DNA from: Verrucomicrobiota bacterium
GTDB taxonomy: Bacteria > Verrucomicrobiota > Verrucomicrobiae > Limisphaerales > UBA11358
Direction: 5' to 3'
DNA length: 64,000 nt
Assembly: GCA_014860005.1 (NCBI GenBank)
Contig: JACZKP010000215.1
Coordinates: 62,001 to 126,000 of the forward strand
Part shown: one piece after another, positions 25,748-34,677 of the stretch
Layout of the letters: each line of letters starts with the position of its first letter
How positions within the stretch are numbered: the first letter of the stretch is position 1
The notes under the pieces: generated by a model
The model's input: only the letters and a program-made list of their open reading frames with translations
What the model was told of the DNA's origin: nothing
Database searches by the model: none
Program-made: the position numbers and the translations under genes

Positions 25748-26439
25748 ACACCGAAACAACATCAAAATTGATCGCGTTGGTCGGGGGGAGTGGCGCAGGC
25801 AAAACCTGGCTGGCAGATCGTCTGTGCCGGGAATTCGGCGACGAGGCAAGCTCGCTGCCGCTCGACGATTTCTACCATGATCTCTCGCACCTGAATGTTG
25901 TAGCGCGGGAAAAGATCAACTTCGATCATCCCGACGCGATTGACTGGCCGCTTTTCGAAAGCGTGCTGCACAAACTGCAAGGCGGCGAGATGGTGTTGTC
26001 GCCGCGCTACGACTTTGTTTCCCACACTCGATCAAGCGAATGGGAGCTGCGCCGTCCGCGTCCCTGGATTTTCGTGGAAGGTTTGTGGCTCTTGTGGCCT
26101 ACGCAAGTGCGGCAACTGTTCGATTTTCGGGTTTTCCTGGATTGCATACAATCAGTGCGCTGGCAAAGGCGGGCGGCGCGCGATCTCAATGAACGGGGTC
26201 GCACCACGGATTCGATCCGCAAACAATTTTGGGAAGTCGTGGCCCCGATGCATGAGCGTTTTGTCGAGGTGCAAAAGCCCTGGGCTGATCTCGTGCTCGA
26301 CCATTCCATGACCCAGGCCGAGCTTGGCCGGTTGGTCGCAACGATTCGCGATTTGGGAGCGGAGCCAGCCCCAATTCCTTTGACGATCGCAGTTTCAAAG
26401 CCAACAACACCGCAGGTTGCGGCACTTCAATCTTTATGA
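25744..26439 (+). CDS. Uridine-kinase-like P-loop kinase
   Basis: A 231-residue protein with Walker A GGSGAGKT (14-21), LDDFYHD, NFDHPDAIDW, SPRYDFVSHTR and FVEGLWLL, the ordered motifs of uridine kinases in the phosphoribulokinase/uridine kinase superfamily. By family it would phosphorylate a nucleoside or small molecule with ATP in the cytoplasm. Inside an EPS operon it might feed UDP-sugar supply, or modify a sugar intermediate; neither can be told from sequence. It is translationally coupled on both sides (ATGA overlaps at 25744 and 26436). Confidence 0.82.
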   Translation: MNTETTSKLIALVGGSGAGKTWLADRLCREFGDEASSLPLDDFYHDLSHLNVVAREKINFDHPDAIDWPLFESVLHKLQGGEMVLSPRYDFVSHTRSSEWELRRPRPWIFVEGLWLLWPTQVRQLFDFRVFLDCIQSVRWQRRAARDLNERGRTTDSIRKQFWEVVAPMHERFVEVQKPWADLVLDHSMTQAELGRLVATIRDLGAEPAPIPLTIAVSKPTTPQVAALQSL

Positions 26440-27170
26440 ACACTCACATCTTGAATCCATATTCTGCACAGTCCGGTCATTTCGCGGTCGCACGGACAGC
26501 GCTGGAACGCCAATGGCTGAACTGGTGCGTTCAATGGCGGCGATGGTTTCTGCGCTGGCGTGTCAAAAGCGGTGCGATGATGAAACGGACCCTGGACATC
26601 GTCGGCAGCATCGCCTTTCTCCTCGTCTTCAGCCCGCTTTATCTGGTGCTGGCGCTGCTGGTAAAACTTGAGGACCGCGGACCGGTGTTTTTCAGCCAGA
26701 CCCGCGTCGGGCGTTTCGGCGAAACGCTACAGATGCACAAATTCCGCTCGATGCGGCTGGATGCCGAAGCTGAATTCGGAAAGCTGCTCGCTCAGAACGA
26801 GCATGCCGATGGGGTCACGTTCAAGATGAAGAACGATCCACGCATCACGCATGTCGGCAAATGGCTGCGCCGGTTTTCACTCGATGAACTGCCGCAATTT
26901 GTGGACGTCCTCATGGGCAACATGTCCCTCGTCGGCCCGCGGCCGCCGACCCCCCGTGAAGTGGCGCTTTACTCGCCCGCGGACCGGCGTCGCCTGGCCG
27001 TGAAGCCGGGCCTAACATGTTTCTGGCAGGTGGGCGGACGCAGCAATATTGACTTCTCCGGCCAGGTGAAACTCGACGTGCAATACATTGAAACGGCGGG
27101 CTTCTGGGTGGACATCAAAATCCTGCTCCGAACCGTGCGAGCGGTGGTGAGTGGAAATGGAGCCTGTTGA
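26436..27170 (+). CDS. Undecaprenyl-phosphate sugar-1-phosphate transferase (WbaP/WcaJ type)
   Basis: A 244-residue bacterial sugar transferase. One membrane re-entrant/TM segment (about 52-75, IVGSIAFLLVFSPLYLVLALL) is followed by the catalytic domain: KLEDRGPVFFSQTRVG, HKFRSMR, DPRITHVGKWLRRFSLDELPQ, NMSLVGPRPP and GLTCFWQVGGRS. The family moves a hexose-1-phosphate from a UDP sugar to undecaprenyl phosphate and so begins the EPS repeat unit. It lacks the N-terminal multi-TM CoA-binding-like region of full WbaP/WcaJ, so it is the monotopic short form. It is probably the priming enzyme of this locus. Confidence 0.93.
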   Translation: MNTHILNPYSAQSGHFAVARTALERQWLNWCVQWRRWFLRWRVKSGAMMKRTLDIVGSIAFLLVFSPLYLVLALLVKLEDRGPVFFSQTRVGRFGETLQMHKFRSMRLDAEAEFGKLLAQNEHADGVTFKMKNDPRITHVGKWLRRFSLDELPQFVDVLMGNMSLVGPRPPTPREVALYSPADRRRLAVKPGLTCFWQVGGRSNIDFSGQVKLDVQYIETAGFWVDIKILLRTVRAVVSGNGAC

Positions 27171-28030
27171 TGAAAGCGTTGTTGATTTGCCCCAACGAAC
27201 GCACCGGCGTCGCCGCGCTGGCGGAGTGTGTGCCGCTCGCGAACGTTTCCATTCTGGGCAAGACCCTCGTCGAATATTGGCTCGAACATCTGGCGGGTTT
27301 GGGCGCGCAGGAAGTTCTGATTCTGGCGGCGGATCGTCCGGATCAGGTGCTTGCCGGAATCGGCGACGGCGCGCGCTGGGGATTGCGGGTGATCGTGAAA
27401 CCAGACAAATGCGAACGGACACCTGAGGAAGCGCGGGCCAGGCATCAAGCAAGCGATCAGGGGCCGTGGCTTCCCGCGTCGAATGATGTCATTTTGATGG
27501 ACTATCTGCCGAGCCTGCCACAGTTGCCGCTCTTCACAAGCTACGCGGATTGGTTCGCGGCGGCCCAGGCGTTGATGCCGCTGGCTTGGACGCCGGATCG
27601 CCTCGGCGTGCGGGAGTTGCAACCGGGAGTGTGGGTTGGATTGAATGCCCACGTTTCCGCAGGCGCGAAGCTGATCGCGCCCTGCTGGATCGGCGAACGC
27701 GCCTGGATCGAAGCGGGCGCAACGATTGGGCCGAATACAGTCCTGGAACGGGAAGTTTACATTGCGCATGGCGCGGAAGTCTCGCACAGCGTCATCGGCC
27801 CGGAAACGCTCGTCGGCCAGTTTACCGAGATCCGCAATTCCATCGCGTGGGGAAGCACGCTGGTCAATTGGCAGCGCGATTCGTGCTTGAAAGTGCCTGA
27901 CGCGTTTCTGCTTTGCTCGCGGGAACCGCAACACCTCCGCCCCGTTCCAGGGCAGACGCCCGCACCAGTTTACACGCCGCTGCCGGCGATGTTGCGGTTG
28001 CGGGAGTATCTCTCCCAATTACTGACGTAG
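27170..28030 (+). CDS. Sugar-nucleotidyltransferase-like protein with left-handed beta-helix
   Basis: ATG 27170 follows the upstream stop (TGATG). The N-terminal region (VSILGKTLVEYWLEHLAGLGAQ) resembles NDP-sugar pyrophosphorylases, but the usual glycine-rich nucleotide-binding LxGGxGTR loop is missing (PNERTGVAALAE), and the domain is short. The second half has hexapeptide repeats (VWVGLNAHVSAGAKL, CWIGERAWIEAGATIGPNTVLE), as in GlmU- or ManC-like proteins. Activity as a true pyrophosphorylase is therefore uncertain; an acyltransferase or regulatory role is possible. Its position right after the priming transferase supports a job in nucleotide-sugar handling. Confidence 0.72.
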   Translation: MKALLICPNERTGVAALAECVPLANVSILGKTLVEYWLEHLAGLGAQEVLILAADRPDQVLAGIGDGARWGLRVIVKPDKCERTPEEARARHQASDQGPWLPASNDVILMDYLPSLPQLPLFTSYADWFAAAQALMPLAWTPDRLGVRELQPGVWVGLNAHVSAGAKLIAPCWIGERAWIEAGATIGPNTVLEREVYIAHGAEVSHSVIGPETLVGQFTEIRNSIAWGSTLVNWQRDSCLKVPDAFLLCSREPQHLRPVPGQTPAPVYTPLPAMLRLREYLSQLLT

Positions 28031-28061
28031 GCATTGCTGAATTCGGTCCACCACACAAATT

Positions 28062-28418
28062 ATGAACATTAACCAACAAAACGGGACGTTGAGCGTGACC
28101 GGCCTGCGCGAATTGAACGCCGCCAACGCGCAGGCATTTCGTTCTGCGCTCGCCCGGGCCTTGTCGCAAGACCTTAAAGCGATTGAAATTGATTTGTCCC
28201 AAACTCAAGCCGTGGACGGGGCCGGTCTGGGCGCGCTGGTGGCGCTCTATGAAACGGCAAAGGAACACCGGAAGCGGGAAGGCTTCGCCATCCGGCTGGC
28301 CAATCCCACGCCAACAGTGCAGCAAATGATCGAACTGGCGCGGTTGCATCATCTGTTTGAAATTATGCCGCCGGTCAGTACGCCCGACGAAGCGCATCCG
28401 CCGATCAACCTGAAATGA
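28062..28418 (+). CDS. STAS-domain protein (anti-sigma-factor antagonist-like)
   Basis: A 118-residue single STAS domain with IEIDLSQTQAVDGAGLGALVAL. At the SpoIIAA phospho-serine position the loop reads DGAG, so the Ser is replaced by Ala; it cannot be switched off in the usual way. With the two STAS domains at 1665 it suggests protein-protein control of the EPS machinery, or an orphan partner-switch output. It is coupled to the phosphatase-like gene by an ATGA overlap at 28415. Confidence 0.88.
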   Translation: MNINQQNGTLSVTGLRELNAANAQAFRSALARALSQDLKAIEIDLSQTQAVDGAGLGALVALYETAKEHRKREGFAIRLANPTPTVQQMIELARLHHLFEIMPPVSTPDEAHPPINLK

Positions 28419-29692
28419 AAGCGGTCCTTCCTCTCTTCCTCTTCATTGATGCCTGCGGATGGGAAATCATCAAAGACGATCCCTTCTGCAACAGCGTCGC
28501 GCCTAATCGGCGGCGGCTTGACTCCGTCTTTGGTTATAGTTCGGCCTGCGTGCCGTCCATTCTTTCCGGACGCTGGCCGGATGAGCATCGCAACTGGTGC
28601 TATTTCGTCTATGACCCGAAGCATTCACCGTTCAAAGTGCTGAAGCCATTGCAATGGCTGCCCAAGGCAATCACGAGCCGGCGAATCGTCCGGCGCTGGC
28701 TGTCAAAGCTGGTGAAAGTCCAGTTGAAGTTTCGCGGCTATTTCGATCTTTACAACATTCCGTTTAAACACATCTCTCTGTTTGATTTCACGGAAAAGAA
28801 AAGTCCCCTTCGCCCCAGCGGCATGAATCGCGGCACGAACATTTCCGACTTTCTGGCAACGTCGGGAATTGCCCACCATGTTAGCGATCCGACACGCAGT
28901 GAAACAGAGAATCTCGATGCGGTGCTCGCTGACGTGAAAACCGGCCGAATTGATTTCGCTTTTGTTTATTGGCCGGATCTCGACGGCCTGCTGCATCGCG
29001 CGGGCAATCAATCGCCGGAGATTTCACCGAAGCTGCGTGGTTATGAAGAGCGTATCAGCCGATTGCTGGAAGCCGCGCAGGAACAATATGAGGAGGTGCG
29101 GCTCTATGTTTTCAGTGATCACGGCATGGCCAATTGCGACTCGCTGCTTGATCTCAAGGCCCGCATCGAGCCACTGCCGCTGGAATTTGGGAAGGACTAC
29201 GCGGTCGTCTATGATTCAACCATGGCACGTTTCTGGTTCTTCAATAAACGCGCACGCTTCCTGGTGACCGAGGCGCTGCGGACCATTCCCGAGGGCCGCA
29301 TCGTGCCCGACGCGGAACTGGAGCGATTGCATTGCCTTTTCCCGGATCGCTATTTCGGCGAGTTGATTTTTCTGATGCGCGAAGGGGTGCTGATTGTGCC
29401 CAGCCACATGGGCGAACGGCCCATTCGCGCGATGCACGGTTATCACCCGGAAGAAAAGCACAGCTACGCCGCGCTGCTGACCAATCAGCCGGAAATTCCG
29501 GATGATGTTACCGCGATTCCGCATCTTTACATCCTGATGGTGCGAGACGCACTGATCGCCCATGAGCAAAACCAATCGCCTGGTCCGCCAAAACGGCGCG
29601 AAGGGAAGAGCGCCCCAGTGTCCCGCGATGTATCCGAACCCGTGCTCGCTGTCTCGGCCCGTGTCAGTGTTCCCAACTTTGAACAAGAATAA
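28415..29692 (+). CDS. Alkaline-phosphatase-superfamily (phosphodiesterase/phosphotransferase-like) protein
   Basis: A 425-residue protein with the superfamily pattern: metal Asp12 in LFIDACG, a candidate nucleophile Ser43 in FGYSSACVPS, YWPDLDGLLHRAG, VFSDHGM and MHGYHPEEKHSYAALL. These match type I phosphodiesterases and related phospho- or sulfo-transferases. No signal peptide or clear membrane segment is seen, so it may act in the cytoplasm, perhaps on nucleotide sugars or a lipid-linked sugar. Overlap with the STAS gene suggests the two are made in equal amounts, possibly as a regulated pair (inference). Confidence 0.8.
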   Translation: MKAVLPLFLFIDACGWEIIKDDPFCNSVAPNRRRLDSVFGYSSACVPSILSGRWPDEHRNWCYFVYDPKHSPFKVLKPLQWLPKAITSRRIVRRWLSKLVKVQLKFRGYFDLYNIPFKHISLFDFTEKKSPLRPSGMNRGTNISDFLATSGIAHHVSDPTRSETENLDAVLADVKTGRIDFAFVYWPDLDGLLHRAGNQSPEISPKLRGYEERISRLLEAAQEQYEEVRLYVFSDHGMANCDSLLDLKARIEPLPLEFGKDYAVVYDSTMARFWFFNKRARFLVTEALRTIPEGRIVPDAELERLHCLFPDRYFGELIFLMREGVLIVPSHMGERPIRAMHGYHPEEKHSYAALLTNQPEIPDDVTAIPHLYILMVRDALIAHEQNQSPGPPKRREGKSAPVSRDVSEPVLAVSARVSVPNFEQE

Positions 29693-29694
29693 CT

Positions 29695-30546
29695 ATGAGC
29701 CTGCTGATTCAAAAACCCGCCCGACTTTTGCAGAACCTCCGCGAGATTCGCGCGCTCGGTGCTGATGGCCCCTCACGTCTTCGTCTCGCCGGGAACATGT
29801 TTCAGGCAAACTTGAAACGTACGCATCATGGCTGGTCCAGCCTGGCCAATCGCGTGTTCGGCATGGCACCCGTCAACGTGCAGCTCCATTTCGCTTCGGA
29901 CATGCCTTTCTGCTATCGGCCCGGCACCACCGATTTGCTCGTGCTGGAGCAGGTGTTCCTGGATGGTGAATACCGCGTCGAACCCATCGCGCCCGACAGC
30001 ATTGAATACATCGTGGACTTGGGCAGCAACATTGGTGTGACCGCCATGTTCTGGGCGCAACGATATCCCAACGCGCGGATGGTGTTGGTCGAACCCGACC
30101 CCGATAATTTCAAATTGCTGCAGCGCAACACCGCCGCCTTTCAGGACCGTTGCGTTCTGCTTCAGGCCGCCGTGTCGGATCAGCGCGGCGAAACCAGCTT
30201 CTTTCGCAGTGATCGCGAATACGGCCATTCGATTCTCAAGGGCGACGACTCCGTCTCTGAGATCAAGGTCAAGACGCTGACCGTTTCCGACGTGGTAAGT
30301 GCGGCCGGATTTCCGCGCGTGGATTTATTGAAAATGGACATCGAGGGTGGCGAGCAAATCGTGATGCCGACGATTGGCACATGGGAGCACGCCCCGCGCT
30401 ATCTGATTGCCGAACTTCACCCGCCTTATGACTTTGCTGCTTTCACTGAACATTGCCGCTCCGTTGGGCTGCGCGCAACGCAACCGCCTAGTGAAGGTTT
30501 CCGTTGCAACCTGCCTTTTGCCGCGCGTGCAACAGTCACGACCTGA
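29695..30546 (+). CDS. FkbM-family SAM-dependent methyltransferase
   Basis: A 283-residue protein. The SAM-binding motif is VDLGSNIGVTAMFWAQ, with the acidic strand end VLVEPDPDNF and the FkbM hallmark VDLLKMDIEGGE. FkbM enzymes O-methylate sugar hydroxyls and are common in capsule and O-antigen clusters, so it likely methylates an EPS residue. It starts 2 bp after the preceding stop. The N-terminal about 90 residues are family-variable. It appears to be the last gene of this operon; a new motif at 30607 precedes the next gene. Confidence 0.9.
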   Translation: MSLLIQKPARLLQNLREIRALGADGPSRLRLAGNMFQANLKRTHHGWSSLANRVFGMAPVNVQLHFASDMPFCYRPGTTDLLVLEQVFLDGEYRVEPIAPDSIEYIVDLGSNIGVTAMFWAQRYPNARMVLVEPDPDNFKLLQRNTAAFQDRCVLLQAAVSDQRGETSFFRSDREYGHSILKGDDSVSEIKVKTLTVSDVVSAAGFPRVDLLKMDIEGGEQIVMPTIGTWEHAPRYLIAELHPPYDFAAFTEHCRSVGLRATQPPSEGFRCNLPFAARATVTT

Positions 30547-30606
30547 CCTCCGTGGCGGGCCACAAGCGCCGCCTCCGCATTTCGGAGTTCAGTACTTGAT
30601 CGAATG

Positions 30607-30618
30607 GGGTAAACACCC
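30607..30618. promoter_or_regulatory. Dyad motif GGGTAAACACCC upstream of the receiver-only protein
   Basis: It lies 39 bp before ATG 30657 and is followed by AATACCGGTTTAC. Core and spacing match the copy at 21708. Confidence 0.65.
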
Positions 30619-30656
30619 AATACCGGTTTACAGTTAAGCTGCTAAGCTGTCGCTCT

Positions 30657-31247
30657 ATGTCTAACAAGAATCTCCTCCCAGCGACCGAGTCCAACAGTCC
30701 ACCCGTTCAATTGCAACTGAATCTGCCCCAACGCATTCTCGTGGTGGATCGGGACCCTTACGTGCGGCATCTCAGCGCCGACGTGCTGATTCGGCATGGC
30801 TACGAGGTGAACGCCGTCGAAGCCGGTGCCGCTGGCTGGAAGGAGCTTCAGGCTTACAACTACCATTTGTTGATCACCGAGCACGACTTGCCCAAGCTGA
30901 CGGGCATTGCACTGGTCAGGAAACTGCGTGCCGCCCGCATGGGGCTTCCGGTCGTGATGGCCGCCGGAAGGCTGCCCACGCGCGCCCTGGCCCAAAACCC
31001 GTCGCTTCAGTTCTCGGCCATGCTTTTGAAACCCTTGCCTGTTGATGCCCTGTTGGACACGGTGCGAATCATCCTGTACGCGACCCGCGGTTCCGGGAAG
31101 CCGATCGTCGCGCCGCCCAACTCGCAAAACCAGTCATCAGCCGATGGTGGGCTTAAACTGACCACAACCACAGCCAGCACCCGACGAGTACTTCTGGAAT
31201 GCAACGAAAGTCATGACGCTTACGCCCATTGGGGATTGAACGATTGA
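30657..31247 (+). CDS. Receiver-only response-regulator protein with Glu at the phospho-acceptor site
   Basis: Residues about 25-150 form a receiver domain: acidic VVDRDP (D31, D33), LLITEHDLPKLTG and a conserved Lys in LLKPLP. In CheY-like proteins the acceptor is the Asp four residues before the Pro of x-M/L-P; here that position is Glu75. Asp-to-Glu at this site often mimics the phosphorylated state, so the protein may be permanently active. The last about 45 residues are low complexity with no DNA-binding domain. It carries its own copy of the EPS dyad, tying it to the polysaccharide regulon. Confidence 0.85.
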   Translation: MSNKNLLPATESNSPPVQLQLNLPQRILVVDRDPYVRHLSADVLIRHGYEVNAVEAGAAGWKELQAYNYHLLITEHDLPKLTGIALVRKLRAARMGLPVVMAAGRLPTRALAQNPSLQFSAMLLKPLPVDALLDTVRIILYATRGSGKPIVAPPNSQNQSSADGGLKLTTTTASTRRVLLECNESHDAYAHWGLND

Positions 31248-31552
31248 ACGGGGCCGCCAATGATGCGAGCCGCCCTTGCATGACACCGTGATCAAAATGG
31301 TGGAGTGGCAGTTTCTCATGCGGTGCCGTTCAGCCTGCCGTCTGCATGGTCCAAAGATTCGTCGGACTCAGCCGGAACCACTCAGTCGAGAAACCGCCAA
31401 AGAAACGCAGAGGCGCAGAAGTCGCAGAGTGAAACCAGCCCAGACAACCCACAGTTCAGTGAGCGCCCACCCCGACCGAAAATCTCTGCGCCTCTTTGCG
31501 TTCTCTGCGTATCCGCGTTTGTTCCGTCCCAATTCAACTGAATAGTACCGAC
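31248..31552. repeat. Intergenic region with CGCAGAG-type inverted repeat
   Basis: This 305-bp gap holds an arm rich in CGCAGAG (about 31403-31429) and an inverted arm CTCTGCGCCTCTTTGCG... (31484-31510). The two arms resemble those at 13287-13360. Short open frames here are produced by the repeat and look non-coding. Confidence 0.65.
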
Positions 31553-34477
31553 TCAGGGCGCCCGCACGGCGCGATAGTAACGCAGTGAAAAGGCGGCGGC
31601 CTGCGGATCGGCGATCGGCACCACGCCGCTGGCCGGCAAAGCGTTCGTGGAGATCGTCGCCCAGGCCGCCAGATTTGTGGACGCTTGGATGTAATATGTT
31701 GCCAGCGGCGCGCCACCCAACTGGAAGGAGAATCCCCCGCCCGCCAGCCTTCGCGGATCGCTCAATTGCGGTGGTGTATTGGTGATCACGGTCACCGAAC
31801 TAACGGCGAACGCCCGGCGGCCATCTGGCCACTGCACTTCGGCCTCGACCCAGTGAGGACCGTCGTGAAGCACCGGCGTGAATGTGTAGCTCGTACCACC
31901 AAAAGCCGGTTCCTGATCGCGGGCTTCCCACACGATCCGCGCACCGCTCAAGTTTGTATCCGCCACCTGCAGGGTGACGGTGATGGGTTGACCCAGGATC
32001 AGGGGAGTTGTGGGCACGATGATGGTTGCGTTGGTCGAGCGCCAGGGTTGTTCAGCCACTAAGGTTTGCGCCGCCAGCCACGCGGCGGCGGCGAAGCTGC
32101 GCACCGTGTTGACGGTGGACGCTTCGGTGTACACGTTCCAAAAGTCCGACCAGCGGTCGTAAATCGGATATGGCTCTGTCTGAGAACCGTCGTGCGGATA
32201 GCAAAGCGCCGTGAGTTCGCCGCCGTAAACCCACGTCCAGGTGAATCCCTCCTGGAGGTTGCTGATGGGGACGCCGATCTTGGGCAACGTGCGCCGGTCG
32301 TTGGCCGAGTATTGATCCACAATTTCGCGCTGGCGTTTCCAGCCCAGGCCGGTCACGTAAGTCATGTTGACGGGATTGCAGCCGGCTTCGTAATTCAGGT
32401 TGCGCAGAATGGCGTCCAGATACACCGGATTCGGACTGAAATGTTGCGCCACCACCAGGTCAAAGGCCTGCTCGGTGGAGAAATACCAGCCCGCGGTGAG
32501 CACACGCTTGGTGTAGTCCGGGAAGCTGCTGCCGTAAGCATTTTCCTGCGACCATCTGAGATTTTCGTTGCCCCAGTTGGTAATGGTGTTGATGCATTTG
32601 GCGAGATACGCAGGATCAAGCTGGCCGGCCTGCAATCGGCCACTCCCCACCGCGGCGGAGTAACTACGAATCGCATTCCCATAACACGCATACATCTGCC
32701 ACCAACCCCAGCGGGCGGTCGCCGGATCGGTCGGATCGGGAAACAATGATTGGAGCAGGGTGTGATACTGCGGATCGCCCGTGGCCAGAAACAACTCACA
32801 GGCGGCCCACGCCAGGTCGTCCTGGTCCGTGAAAGCGTCGTCAAAGTGCATGAGCTTTTGATACGCGCCGCCCTGGCCATGAGTGGCAATCGCATTGGTC
32901 AGGAACTTCCAGCCGAGTTGCGCCCGGTCCCAGTAATTACTCGCCACCTGCGGATACGCCTGTTGGAACCGCGGTGACGACGCGCATTGCGCCAATGCCG
33001 CGACGGCGGCCGCCGTGGTTGCGGTATTCTTCGGCCACACGACTTGTTGGTCGCCGTCTTCAGGCAGCACGTCGTACTCGTATTCCCGGTCGCGGGGATG
33101 AACCATGTAATAAAACCCGCCATCGGCATCCTGCATCTTTAGTAAACTATCCGCTTCCCACTTGGCTTCCTGCAAAACATCGCTGATACCGTCGCCGCTT
33201 TCCGGGAGGCCGAGATTATCCAGCGCCGTCCCGTTTTGTGGGAGCAGCGAATCCACGGTGAACATCAGCAGATGAATCGTTTGCGCCATGTTCCAGGCGA
33301 CCTTGCTGTAATTGGCGGCCTCGAAATGACCGCCGGCCACATCCACCGGTCCTTGATTCACGAACGGACACAGTTGGGCCGCCGGACTGGTGAGCGCCGG
33401 CGCGGTTTGCGGCGGATTATCAGAATTGACCCTGCTGGCGTATTTCGCCGCCGTGTTCCAGGTGAAGGCAAACGGCCCGGCCGCATTCGTGGGAACGAGT
33501 GCCGGCGCGGTGTGGTCGGCAGCATGCGTGAAGCGCGTGAAAGGCATGTCAACGTTGAAGCCGCTGCGCTGATGGAACAGTCCCAGCGCGTAGGTGCGCG
33601 CGAAATTCATCCCGATACCCTCGTCAATATGGAACGGCAGCGATGCGCCCAAGCCTGGCACGAGAACGCGATATTGGCCCGGCGTTGTGAAGCTGCTGAA
33701 GTCCGCTTCATAAACATTTTGATACGGCGTCGGCGTGTAAACGAAGCCCACGTCCGGGCGCAGCGTGAGCGTGCCTTGATAAACCGTCGCCCCGCTCTGC
33801 GCGTTTACGACCAAAAAACTATTCGTGGGAATCGCCATTTCGCCCAGGCTTCCGAGGTAATAACCGACGTTGGCAATTTTCGGGTAAGCCGGCAGATAGC
33901 CTTCCTGGTTGACGTGAATCGCCGGGTTGTAACGCAGCGGGTCCGTCACCGCCTCAAATTTCATGTTCGCCGGCCAGAGCGTTCCATCATTGATCACCTG
34001 AACCGACTGGCTGACGGATATGGCATTACTCAATTGGAGATAAAGCTTGTTTTCAATTCGTAAATCCCACCCGGCCAACGGCGCATAGAGCGGACGGCGT
34101 TTGAATCCAACGCCAGCCACGTTATTCGTTTGGCCATTGACGATCACTTTGATGCGCGTCAGGTCCGGCGAAACAAAAACTCCCTGGTCGTTCACCCAAT
34201 CCCAACTGTCCACGCGCGCCGGGGCGGGCTGCTTGGCGTTGACCCGGACCAATTCCAGCAGGTTTGGCGAAAGAATATGCAGCGAGTGATCGCCCGGTTT
34301 TGGCATCTGAAGATCAACCGATATCGCATCCGCGGCCGCGGCCCGTTGCAGGCAAAACACCGCCAGCAGACCAGGCATTAGACGAAGCCAGCGTTTCCCT
34401 GGCTGGGAGCAGACCTTTGGCCGCGGATTGAAAAACTGCGTGCTTGGGAAACGGAAAGAGTCCAGTTTCAAGTTCAT
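31553..34477 (-). CDS. GH9-like secreted protein lacking both catalytic aspartates
   Basis: A 974-residue paralogue of the GH9 enzymes at 15653 and 21757, with signal peptide (LMPGLLAVFCLQRAAAADA), cellulase N-terminal Ig-like domain (IHVNQEGYLPAYPKIANVGY), a GH9 domain, Ig-like module and an FYR-type tail (SLRYYRAVRAP). Where the paralogues have GGHHDAGDYSK it reads GGHFEAANYSK: the two catalytic Asp are Glu386 and Asn389. The candidate donor Glu remains in WNVYTEASTV. The fold is conserved, so I expect a glycan-binding or structural pseudoenzyme rather than a hydrolase. The EPS dyad lies 61 bp before its start. Confidence 0.9.
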   Translation of the reverse strand: MNLKLDSFRFPSTQFFNPRPKVCSQPGKRWLRLMPGLLAVFCLQRAAAADAISVDLQMPKPGDHSLHILSPNLLELVRVNAKQPAPARVDSWDWVNDQGVFVSPDLTRIKVIVNGQTNNVAGVGFKRRPLYAPLAGWDLRIENKLYLQLSNAISVSQSVQVINDGTLWPANMKFEAVTDPLRYNPAIHVNQEGYLPAYPKIANVGYYLGSLGEMAIPTNSFLVVNAQSGATVYQGTLTLRPDVGFVYTPTPYQNVYEADFSSFTTPGQYRVLVPGLGASLPFHIDEGIGMNFARTYALGLFHQRSGFNVDMPFTRFTHAADHTAPALVPTNAAGPFAFTWNTAAKYASRVNSDNPPQTAPALTSPAAQLCPFVNQGPVDVAGGHFEAANYSKVAWNMAQTIHLLMFTVDSLLPQNGTALDNLGLPESGDGISDVLQEAKWEADSLLKMQDADGGFYYMVHPRDREYEYDVLPEDGDQQVVWPKNTATTAAAVAALAQCASSPRFQQAYPQVASNYWDRAQLGWKFLTNAIATHGQGGAYQKLMHFDDAFTDQDDLAWAACELFLATGDPQYHTLLQSLFPDPTDPATARWGWWQMYACYGNAIRSYSAAVGSGRLQAGQLDPAYLAKCINTITNWGNENLRWSQENAYGSSFPDYTKRVLTAGWYFSTEQAFDLVVAQHFSPNPVYLDAILRNLNYEAGCNPVNMTYVTGLGWKRQREIVDQYSANDRRTLPKIGVPISNLQEGFTWTWVYGGELTALCYPHDGSQTEPYPIYDRWSDFWNVYTEASTVNTVRSFAAAAWLAAQTLVAEQPWRSTNATIIVPTTPLILGQPITVTLQVADTNLSGARIVWEARDQEPAFGGTSYTFTPVLHDGPHWVEAEVQWPDGRRAFAVSSVTVITNTPPQLSDPRRLAGGGFSFQLGGAPLATYYIQASTNLAAWATISTNALPASGVVPIADPQAAAFSLRYYRAVRAP

Positions 34478-34537
34478 TCAACTATTTGTAATGCCCCGGG
34501 AAAAAACCCCCAATAAGCAGTGTGCCCCAGTCTGGGT

Positions 34538-34549
34538 GGGTAAAGACCC
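34538..34549. promoter_or_regulatory. Dyad motif GGGTAAAGACCC upstream of the pseudo-GH9 gene
   Basis: Seen from the minus-strand gene it reads GGGTCTTTACCC and ends 61 bp before the start codon at 34477. That is the same sequence and distance as the copy at 24473 before ATG 24545. Confidence 0.7.
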
Positions 34550-34677
34550 TATATGTCCGCGCCAAATATTTTCGACATGCTGCTTTTTCGCCATGGTCAC
34601 AGAATAGGTTGCAAAATTGGCTTATTTCCCGTGGATTTCAGCAAGCAATGTCGAAGAACTTATGCGCGGACATATAG
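34550..34677. repeat. 128-bp element with 29-bp inverted ends
   Basis: The ends are related inverted repeats: TATATGTCCGCGC (34550-34562) with TTCGACAT at 34571-34578, and their reverse complement at 34677-34649. The centre has no coding potential. It could be a miniature transposable element or a large hairpin; it abuts the dyad motif. Confidence 0.6.

Noticed and set aside
31276..31545. Short plus-strand frames in the gap after the receiver gene
   Set aside because: They are encoded by the CGCAGAG-type repeat, with no start signal or family.
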